From the NCBI GenBank assembly GCA_900770015.1, contig CAAGIU010000076.1:1-9360 (forward strand): a DNA stretch of 9,360 bases, written 5' to 3'. Within the stretch, counting starts at the first letter, position 1, and every line of letters starts with the position of its first letter. Shown piece after piece: positions 1 to 5,132 of the stretch. A program made the translations under genes and the position numbers. This DNA is from an uncultured Oscillospiraceae bacterium. Its GTDB lineage: Bacteria; Bacillota_A; Clostridia; Oscillospirales; Oscillospiraceae. Under the pieces are notes generated by a model that was given only the letters and a program-made list of their open reading frames with translations, had not been told where the DNA came from and did not search any database.

Positions 1-71
1 CGGTATAGATGATAGAGGAAACGGATCTATTTCATTATCTTCACTCTACACTCTTCAATCTCCGCTCTCAC

Positions 72-87
72 GCAAATTACAATTTGC
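72..87. repeat. 16-bp palindrome GCAAATTACAATTTGC
   Basis: Two 7-base arms (GCAAATT and AATTTGC) around a central AC form a near-perfect palindrome. The same 15-base core occurs at 3504-3518 and, in the opposite orientation, at 3755-3769, where the two copies bracket a palindromic repeat element. Here it stands alone, or is the end of an element lying outside the window or decayed in 1-71. The rest of 1-110 is an AT-richer, pyrimidine-rich stretch (CACTCT/CTTCAATCTC runs) in which I see no gene. Confidence 0.6.
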
Positions 88-123
88 TTCCCTGATCGAC
101 AAGGCCGTAAATGTGAAAAGCTC

Positions 124-155
124 AAAAGAGAAAGCCTTTTCATGCTTTCTCTTTT
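124..155 (-). terminator. Likely terminator of the pyrH-frr operon
   Basis: A 12-bp perfect stem (124-135 with 144-155) closes an 8-base loop about 50 bases past the frr stop codon. Read leftward the stem ends in CTCTTTT, then GAGCTTTTC, giving a modest U-rich tail partly inside the stem. The stem is nearly symmetrical and also ends in TTTT rightward, so it could act in both directions. A second, very GC-rich hairpin (about 164-192, CACCCCC/GGGGGTG with a one-base bulge) lies between it and the stop codon but has no U-run of its own. Confidence 0.65.
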
Positions 156-205
156 CAGCCATTCACCCCCCGGGGCGGATACCCCGGGGGTGGAAAGCGG
201 TATGC

Positions 206-760
206 TTAAATGGCCATCAGTTCCTTTTCCTTGGCGGCCAGGGCGGTATCGACCTTCTTGATATACTTGTCCAGCATATCCTGCAGGTCCTTCTCGGCCT
301 TCTTCTGGTCGTCCTCGGTGATCTCGGAATTCTTCTTCAACTTCTTGACGTAGTCCATGCCGTCGCGGCGGATGTTGCGCATGGCGACCTTGGCTTCCTC
401 GGCGTATTTCTTGACCTGCTTGGTCAGATCCTTACGGCGCTCCTCGGTCAACTGGGGGAAAACCAGGCGGATGACCCTGCCGTCGTTCTGGGGATTGATG
501 CCCAGATCGGAGGTCTGGATCGCCTTCTGGATGTCCTTCAGCAGCTTACCGTCCCAGGGCTGGATGATCAGTGTCCGGGCATCGGGAGAGGAGATGGAGG
601 CCACACCGTTCAGAGGGGTCTCACTGCCATAGTATTCCACGGTGATCCGGTCCAGAACCTTGGGGTTGGCGCGGCCTGCGCGAACCGCGTCGAATTCCTC
701 CGCCAGATGCTCCAGGGTCTTGTCCATTCTTCTGGAATAATCCTTAAAATCTACGCTCAT
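206..760 (-). CDS. frr: Ribosome recycling factor (RRF)
   Basis: Encodes 184 residues, essentially the usual RRF length (about 185). RRF acts with EF-G in the cytoplasm to split the post-termination ribosome so that subunits, mRNA and tRNA can be reused. Family features are clear: the N-terminal helix with FDAVRAGRANPKVLDRI, then the domain II beta region VEYYGSETPLNGVASI, then the long C-terminal helices beginning LTEERRKDLTKQVKKYAEEAKVAMRN and ending KVDTALAAKEKELMAI. The ATG at 758-760 is preceded by a strong GAGGAGGAA site that overlaps the TGA stop of pyrH; the genes are 13 bases apart. This is a tight two-gene unit, and coupled translation is likely. The pyrH-frr order is widely conserved in bacteria; the downstream partners common in many Firmicutes (uppS, cdsA) are absent here, replaced by a probable terminator. 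Confidence 0.97.
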   Translation of the reverse strand: MSVDFKDYSRRMDKTLEHLAEEFDAVRAGRANPKVLDRITVEYYGSETPLNGVASISSPDARTLIIQPWDGKLLKDIQKAIQTSDLGINPQNDGRVIRLVFPQLTEERRKDLTKQVKKYAEEAKVAMRNIRRDGMDYVKKLKKNSEITEDDQKKAEKDLQDMLDKYIKKVDTALAAKEKELMAI

Positions 761-773
761 GTATGCTTCCTCC

Positions 774-1496
774 TCAAAACTTGTTTTTCACAGTTGTACC
801 AATTTCTTCACCGCGCACCACGCGGACAATGCTGTTTTCCTCGTCCAGGCCAAAGCAGACCATGGTCATATCGTTGTCCATGGCCAGCGCCATGGCGGTG
901 ATATCCGTCGCCCGCAGATTCTTTGCCAGGGCATCGGCATAGGTCAGATTGGTATAGCGAATGGCATTGGGGTCCTTGTTGGGATCGGCAGAATAGATGG
1001 CATCCACATTTTTCGCCATCAGGATGGCATCCGCCTCAATTTCCACGCCCCGCAGGACAACGCCCGTATCGGTGGAGAAGTAGGGATTGCCGGTACCGGC
1101 GGCAAAGATCACCACCTTGCCCTCGTTGAGATAGCGGTCGGCCAGATCCCGAGTGAAGTATTCGCAGAATTTGTGCATCTCCACGGCACTCAGCACCCGG
1201 GCCTCCACGCCGTGCTTTTCCAGAGCGTCCGCCACGGCAATGGCGTTCATCACGGTACCCAGCATGCCCATGGCATCGGCATGGGAGCGCTGCATCTTAT
1301 CCGCGCCATCCTTCACACCGCGCCAGAAGTTGCCCGCGCCAACCATCAGTCCCACCTGCACCCCCATTTCGGTGCACTCCCGAATGGCCTCGCAGACAGA
1401 ATGGATCACATCAAAATCAAGCCCCCGGTGGGATTCGCCCGCCAGGGCTTCTCCGCTGACCTTCAGCATAATGCGCTTATACTTGACCTCAGCCAA
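774..1496 (-). CDS. pyrH: UMP kinase (uridylate kinase)
   Basis: Bacterial-type UMP kinase of the amino-acid kinase fold. It phosphorylates UMP to UDP with ATP in pyrimidine nucleotide synthesis, usually as a GTP-activated, UTP-inhibited hexamer. With the start chosen here it has 240 residues, the normal family length. Visible motifs are the N-terminal YKRIMLKVSGEAL (phosphate-binding lysine near residue 12), the glycine loop VGAGNFWRG, FAAGTGNPYFSTDT for nucleotide binding, and KNVDAIYSADP near the ATP site. The reading frame stays open to a GTG at 1505, but that codon runs directly into the AAGGAG ribosome binding site (1506-1511). The TTG at 1494-1496 sits 9 bases after the site and gives the typical start MAEVKYKRIMLK, so I prefer it. 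rpsB and tsf, the frequent upstream partners, are not present; the gene has its own promoter and is divergent from glnS. Confidence 0.96.
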   Translation of the reverse strand: MAEVKYKRIMLKVSGEALAGESHRGLDFDVIHSVCEAIRECTEMGVQVGLMVGAGNFWRGVKDGADKMQRSHADAMGMLGTVMNAIAVADALEKHGVEARVLSAVEMHKFCEYFTRDLADRYLNEGKVVIFAAGTGNPYFSTDTGVVLRGVEIEADAILMAKNVDAIYSADPNKDPNAIRYTNLTYADALAKNLRATDITAMALAMDNDMTMVCFGLDEENSIVRVVRGEEIGTTVKNKF

Positions 1497-1545
1497 AACA
1501 ACCACTCCTTCATTTCTTTCGTTCGCCGCAGATTACATCGACTGT

Positions 1546-1574
1546 ATTTTAGCATAAAAACAATGTTTGGACAA
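1546..1574 (-). promoter_or_regulatory. Probable pyrH-frr promoter
   Basis: Read leftward, TTGTCC (-35, 1569-1574) and TAAAAT (-10, 1546-1551) are separated by exactly 17 bases. A TGC just before the -10 gives an extended -10 element. Transcription would start near 1539, leaving a leader of about 40 bases before the TTG start of pyrH. No riboswitch-like structure fits in that leader. Confidence 0.65.
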
Positions 1575-1669
1575 CCACTAAATTGCACAATTCACAATTT
1601 GTTTTCGGAACCGGATCCCCGGCAGGAAAACACCGGAAGCATTCGGGCCGTAAACGGATGAAAAAGAGA

Positions 1670-1698
1670 TTGCAAAGCGGAAAAAGATGGGGTATAAT
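1670..1698 (+). promoter_or_regulatory. Probable glnS promoter
   Basis: TTGCAA (-35, 1670-1675), a 17-base spacer and a perfect TATAAT (-10, 1693-1698). Transcription would start near 1705, leaving a leader of about 30 bases that holds only the GAGAGGAG ribosome binding site (1720-1727), 8 bases before the ATG. The leader is far too short for a T-box, so tRNA-responsive attenuation is unlikely. Confidence 0.8.
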
Positions 1699-1735
1699 AC
1701 TGAATTATTGAAAAACCAAGAGAGGAGTTTTTGAT

Positions 1736-3415
1736 ATGGCTGAGATCACCGAAAGCAAAAACTTTATCCATGCTTTTATTGAAGAGGACATCGCCGAGGG
1801 CGGGCAATTTGCCGGCAAGACCGTGCACACCCGGTTTCCGCCGGAGCCCAACGGCTATCTGCACATCGGCCACTGCAAGGCGCTGATCATCGACTTCGGC
1901 ACCGCGGAAAAATTCGGAGGCCTGTGCAACCTGCGCATGGACGATACCAACCCCACCAAGGAAGATGTGGAGTTCGTCGAGGCCATTCAGGAGGATATCC
2001 ACTGGCTGGGCTTTGACTGGGGCGACCGCTTCTACTTCGGCTCCGACTACTTTGAGAAGGACTACGAGTATGCCGTGGAGCTGATCCAAAAGGGCCTGGC
2101 CTACGTCTGCGAGCTGACCCCCGAGCAGTTCAAGGAGTACCGCGGCGACCTGAACACCCCCGCCATCTCCCCCTGGCGTGACCGTCCCATCGAAGAGAGC
2201 CTGGACCTCTTCGCCCGGATGCGCGCCGGTGAATTTGAGGACAACAAGTACACCCTGAGAGCCAAAATCGATCTGGCCTCCGGCAACTTCAACATGCGCG
2301 ATCCCGTCATCTACCGCATCCGCCATATGCACCATCACCGCCAGGGCGACAAGTGGTGCATCTACCCCATGTACGACTTCGCCCACCCCATCCAGGACGC
2401 GCTGGAGGGCATCACCCACTCCCTGTGCTCCCTGGAGTTTGAAAACCACCGCCCCCTGTACAACTGGGTGGTGGAGAACGTCTCCGTCCCCTGCCATCCC
2501 CGGCAGATCGAGTTTGCCCGGCTGGGCATCGACCACACCGTGCTGAGTAAGCGCAAGCTCCGTGCCCTGATCGAAGGCGGCTACGTCTCCGGCTGGGACG
2601 ATCCCCGGATGCCCACCCTCTGCGGCCTGCGCAGAAGGGGCTACACCCCCGCCGCCATCCGCAATTTCTGCGAAAGCGTGGGCGTTGCCAAGTCCCCCAA
2701 CACCATCGAGTTTGCCTTCCTGGAAAGCTGCCTGCGCAAGGATCTGGACGCCACCGCGAAGCGGGTCATGGCTGTCCTGAAGCCCGTGAAGCTGACCATC
2801 ACCAATTATCCCGAGGGGCAGTCCGAGGAATTCACCATCGAGAACAACCCCAACAATCCCGAAGACGGCACCCGGCAGATCACCTTCTCCCGGAACCTGT
2901 GGATCGAGGCCGACGACTTCCTGGCCCAGCCCATTCCCAAGTACAAGCGGCTGTACCCCGACGGACCCGAGTGCCGACTGAAGGGCGCTTATGTCATCAA
3001 GTGCACCGGCTGCGTCATGGATGAGCAGGGCAATGTGACGGAAGTGCTGGCCACCTACGATCCCGAGTCCCGCGGCGGCGATCCTGCCGACGGACGGAAG
3101 ATCAAGGGCGCCACCATCCACTGGGTGGATGCGGGCAACTGTCACGACGCCGAGGTCCGGCAGTACAGCAACCTCTTCGACGATCCCGACCCCGATGCCG
3201 CCGGAAAGGACTTCCTGGCCTGCATGAACCCCAACTCCCTGGAGGTGCTCACCGGCTGCAAGGTGGAGGCCTCTCTTGGCGACGCCAAGGCTCCCACCAG
3301 CTACCAGTTCATGCGCCTGGGCTACTTCTGCCCCGACTCCAGGGACTGCGCCCCTGACCATCTGGTGTTCAACCGCTCCGTCAGTTTGAAGGACAGCTTC
3401 AAGCCCGGCAAATAA
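1736..3415 (+). CDS. glnS: Glutaminyl-tRNA synthetase
   Basis: Class I aminoacyl-tRNA synthetase of 559 residues (E. coli GlnRS is about 554) that charges tRNA-Gln with glutamine using ATP in the cytoplasm. The catalytic Rossmann fold starts with TRFPPEPNGYLHIGH, with the HIGH motif at residues 43-46, followed by NLRMDDTNPTKED. The KMSKS equivalent is VLSKR at 269-273, the form typical of GlnRS. From about residue 335 (RKDLDATAKRVMAVLKPVKL) the rest forms the two beta-barrel anticodon-binding domains, running through VIKCTGCV and TIHWVDA to YFCPDSRD and FNRSVSLKDSF at the end. The ATG has a good ribosome binding site 8 bases upstream, and the gene is monocistronic between its promoter and a strong terminator. 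Many Firmicutes lack GlnRS and make Gln-tRNA through GatCAB; a full-length glnS is a feature of particular gut Clostridia and Gammaproteobacteria, a distribution usually attributed to transfer. Confidence 0.98.
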   Translation: MAEITESKNFIHAFIEEDIAEGGQFAGKTVHTRFPPEPNGYLHIGHCKALIIDFGTAEKFGGLCNLRMDDTNPTKEDVEFVEAIQEDIHWLGFDWGDRFYFGSDYFEKDYEYAVELIQKGLAYVCELTPEQFKEYRGDLNTPAISPWRDRPIEESLDLFARMRAGEFEDNKYTLRAKIDLASGNFNMRDPVIYRIRHMHHHRQGDKWCIYPMYDFAHPIQDALEGITHSLCSLEFENHRPLYNWVVENVSVPCHPRQIEFARLGIDHTVLSKRKLRALIEGGYVSGWDDPRMPTLCGLRRRGYTPAAIRNFCESVGVAKSPNTIEFAFLESCLRKDLDATAKRVMAVLKPVKLTITNYPEGQSEEFTIENNPNNPEDGTRQITFSRNLWIEADDFLAQPIPKYKRLYPDGPECRLKGAYVIKCTGCVMDEQGNVTEVLATYDPESRGGDPADGRKIKGATIHWVDAGNCHDAEVRQYSNLFDDPDPDAAGKDFLACMNPNSLEVLTGCKVEASLGDAKAPTSYQFMRLGYFCPDSRDCAPDHLVFNRSVSLKDSFKPGK

Positions 3416-3420
3416 TTATT

Positions 3421-3452
3421 CATCCCCACGGTTTGCGCCGTGGGGATGTTTT
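3421..3452 (+). terminator. Rho-independent terminator after glnS
   Basis: A perfect 11-bp stem (CATCCCCACGG at 3421-3431 with CCGTGGGGATG at 3438-3448) closes a 6-base loop and is followed by TTTTA. It begins 5 bases after the glnS stop codon. Confidence 0.9.
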
Positions 3453-3503
3453 ATGGCAGCATGTCACGAAATCACCCGGCCAATGCCGCTGGGTATCACA
3501 TCA

Positions 3504-3769
3504 GCAAATTGTAATTTGGCGATCTGGATAAACGGTAAACTGAACCGCACGGTACACGTCAAAGGCTCCCTCTGGGAGGGAGCTGGCCGCGAAGCGGACT
3601 GAAGGAGAGAGCGTTTGTCCACCGCCAGCGCTTCTTTCGGTGCCGCATCTAAAAGTCCGGGGCTCTCTCCCTCAGTCAGCCTTCGGCTGACAGCTCCCTC
3701 CCAGAGGGAGCCTTGCGCACGACGTTCGTTACCCGGTTCCATGAAACGCACCTACAAATTACAATTTGC
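3504..3769. repeat. MITE-like palindromic repeat element, copy 1
   Basis: A 266-base non-coding element bounded by 15-base inverted repeats: GCAAATTGTAATTTG at 3504-3518 and its exact reverse complement at 3755-3769. Inside are flanks of about 45 bases and a 149-base core (3564-3712). The left flank aligns with the left flank of copy 2 (from about 9178), which supports an element boundary near the GTAATTTGGCG sequence. I see no clear target-site duplication outside the ends. It lies between the glnS terminator and the promoter of the regulator operon, so it interrupts no gene. An open frame across it on the minus strand has no protein-like content and is not called. The element fits a non-autonomous mobile repeat; no transposase is in the window. 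Confidence 0.7.
3564..3712. repeat. Core of repeat copy 1: nested hairpins
   Basis: The ends are 21-bp perfect inverted repeats (3564-3584 and 3692-3712), each itself a hairpin: GCTCCCTC, TGG, GAGGGAGC. Inside each comes a second small hairpin. On the left it is CCGC-GAA-GCGG (3587-3597); on the right, read on the minus strand, it is GTCAGCC-GAA-GGCTGAC (3675-3691). Then follows a shared purine segment of the form TGA(A/G)GGAGAGAGC. The middle, about 3613-3663, is unpaired. The core can therefore form one long interrupted hairpin or four local ones. The same core, reversed, occurs at 9230-9360. Confidence 0.85.
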
Positions 3770-3812
3770 CGCTTTTTAATCCATTCTTAATGATTTCCCC
3801 GGCGTGGGGGCA

Positions 3813-3841
3813 TTGACAACCCTGTGCTCAGCTGTTATACT
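3813..3841 (+). promoter_or_regulatory. Promoter of the regulator-ABC operon
   Basis: A perfect TTGACA (-35, 3813-3818), a 17-base spacer and TATACT (-10, 3836-3841). This is near consensus and should be strong when not repressed. Transcription would start around 3848, inside the repeat-rich operator. The ribosome binding site AAAGGAGG (3878-3885) lies 9 bases before the GTG start at 3895. Confidence 0.85.
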
Positions 3842-3867
3842 AACCGTGCTAGTACAGTTAGTACAGT
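3838..3867 (+). promoter_or_regulatory. Probable operator for the YtrA-type repressor
   Basis: TACTA (3838-3842) and TAGTA (3850-3854) form an inverted repeat with a 7-base gap that overlaps the -10 box and start point. The right half continues as TAGTACAGT repeated twice in tandem (3850-3858 and 3859-3867). The position over -10/+1 fits repression by steric block. That the regulator encoded just downstream binds here is inference from placement and from the habit of GntR/YtrA repressors to control their own operons. Confidence 0.65.
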
Positions 3868-3894
3868 AGATACCTACAAAGGAGGTACATACCT

Positions 3895-4266
3895 GTGGTG
3901 CATCTGGATTATCGGGATGCGCGGCCGATTTATGTGCAGATTATGGATGGGCTGAAGCATCAGATCACAGCCGGGGTATTGCGGCAGGGAGAGAAGCTCC
4001 CCAGCGTGCGGGAGCTGGCCATGGAGCTTTCCATCAACCCCAACACCATCCAGCGCTCCTACCGCCAGCTGGAAATGGAGGGGTGGATTGCCACCGTGCC
4101 GGGCAAGGGCTGCTTCGTCTGCGGCACGCCCATGGGAGATCCCCGGCAGGAGCTGCAGCTGCTGCGCCAATTTGAGGAAGCCGCGAAAAAGCTGATGCTG
4201 CTGGGCTACACCCGGCAGGAGCTGGAAGCGCGGCTGGAACAGGAGGAGAAAGCATGCTTGAAATGA
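3895..4266 (+). CDS. GntR-family transcriptional regulator, YtrA subfamily
   Basis: A short GntR regulator of 123 residues. The winged helix-turn-helix covers about residues 10-78: PIYVQIMDGLKHQITAGVL, then KLPSVRELAMELSINPNTIQRSYRQLEMEGWI and the wing VPGKGCFV. Only about 45 residues follow (QELQLLRQFEEAAKKLMLLGYTRQELEARL), a helical dimerisation tail and not a FadR, HutC or MocR effector domain, which is diagnostic of the YtrA type. Such proteins repress adjacent ABC transporter operons and are relieved by cell-envelope antibiotics or related stress in studied cases; the ligand here is unknown. The GTG at 3895 is chosen because it lies 9 bases from AAAGGAGG; a second GTG follows at once at 3898 and is possible. 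The last 13 bases overlap the ABC ATPase gene, whose ribosome binding site lies within this coding region. Confidence 0.92.
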   Translation: MVHLDYRDARPIYVQIMDGLKHQITAGVLRQGEKLPSVRELAMELSINPNTIQRSYRQLEMEGWIATVPGKGCFVCGTPMGDPRQELQLLRQFEEAAKKLMLLGYTRQELEARLEQEEKACLK

Positions 4267-5132
4267 ACCACGTCACCAAGGCCTTCGGTGACTTCAAAGC
4301 GCTGGACGACCTGACGCTGTCCGTTCCCAAGGGGACCGTCTACGGCCTGGTGGGCCCCAACGGCGCAGGCAAATCCACCGCCATCCGGCATCTGACCGGA
4401 ATTTACCGCCCCGACTGCGGCACCGTCACCATCGGCGGACAGCCCATGGGCGACGACCCCACCGTAAAAGACCGGATCGGCTATATCCCCGACGATGTCT
4501 TCTACTTCCCCTCCGCCACCCTGGAGGATATGCACAGATTCTACCGGCAGCTTTACAGCCGCTTCGACGAGGAGCTGTACGGAAGGCTGAAGGAGGTCTT
4601 CCCCCTGCCCACCGGCGCCATCCGGCGGTTCTCCAAGGGCATGCAGAAGCAGGCGGCCTTCCACCTGACATTGTGCACCCGGCCCGATGTGCTGATTCTG
4701 GACGAGCCTGTGGACGGCCTGGACCCGGTGATGCGGCGGCAGGTCATGGGTCTGATTCTGGCGGACGTGGCCGAGCGGGGCACCACGGTGCTGATCTCCA
4801 GCCACAACCTGCGGGAGCTGGAGGATGTCTGCGACCATGTGGGCATCATGGATCACGGAAAGATGCTGCTTCAGAAGAGCCTTGCGGACATGCAGGGCGG
4901 CACCGTAAAGCTGCAGATCGTGGGCGACGCCCCCGCCGGGGTGGAAATTCTCCACGAAAGCCGCTCCGGACGGCTCAATACCTTCATCCTGCGGGGCAGC
5001 TGCGAGGAGATCCGGCGAAAAGCGGAGGCGCTGGACGCCCCCTATTTCGATGTGCTGCCCCTGTCTCTGGAAGAGATTTTCATCTACGAACTGGGAGGTG
5101 TGAACTATGAAGTCAAAAACATCCTGCTATGA
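4254..5132 (+). CDS. ABC transporter ATP-binding protein
   Basis: A single nucleotide-binding domain of 292 residues that powers the permease encoded next. Visible motifs are Walker A GPNGAGKST (34-42), a signature in the divergent form RFSKGMQKQ (125-133) instead of LSGGQ, Walker B VLILDEP (146-152), the D-loop GLDP (155-158) and the switch histidine in ISSHNL (H184). At the Q-loop position the sequence reads IGYIPDDVFYF, without the usual glutamine, as often seen in YtrB/BcrA-like exporter ATPases. The last 70 residues or so form a small C-terminal domain ending LPLSLEEIFIYELGG. The ATG at 4254 follows AGGAGG (4241-4246) by 7 bases. It overlaps the regulator by 13 bases and the permease by 26 bases, so production of the three is probably coupled. 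The substrate cannot be told from sequence. Confidence 0.95.
   Translation: MLEMNHVTKAFGDFKALDDLTLSVPKGTVYGLVGPNGAGKSTAIRHLTGIYRPDCGTVTIGGQPMGDDPTVKDRIGYIPDDVFYFPSATLEDMHRFYRQLYSRFDEELYGRLKEVFPLPTGAIRRFSKGMQKQAAFHLTLCTRPDVLILDEPVDGLDPVMRRQVMGLILADVAERGTTVLISSHNLRELEDVCDHVGIMDHGKMLLQKSLADMQGGTVKLQIVGDAPAGVEILHESRSGRLNTFILRGSCEEIRRKAEALDAPYFDVLPLSLEEIFIYELGGVNYEVKNILL

Noticed and set aside
164..192. GC-rich hairpin just past frr considered as the operon terminator
   Set aside because: Read leftward it is followed by GAATGGCTG with no U-run; the hairpin at 124-155 fits better.
1584..1602. Sequence CACAATTCACAATTTG resembling the 15-bp repeat end motif
   Set aside because: It shares CAATTTG but is not palindromic and brackets no element. 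It may be a decayed end, but AT-rich upstream DNA explains it equally well.
1506..1735. T-box or other leader control of glnS
   Set aside because: The well-placed promoter leaves a leader of only about 30 bases, and no T-box sequence (TGGNACC-type) or terminator-antiterminator pair is visible.
1592..3361. Long open frame (589 codons) on the minus strand opposite glnS
   Set aside because: It is a shadow of GC-rich codon use in glnS. Its translation is low-complexity G/V/D/H-rich with no recognisable domain, and glnS is unmistakable.
3564..3712. Possible CRISPR repeat
   Set aside because: There are only two inverted arms around one middle segment, not a series of regularly spaced direct repeats, and no cas genes are present.
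3464..3751. Small minus-strand open frame of 95 codons across the repeat element
   Set aside because: It lies almost entirely in palindromic repeat sequence. The repeat has no coding periodicity, and the two arms would have to code on both strands.
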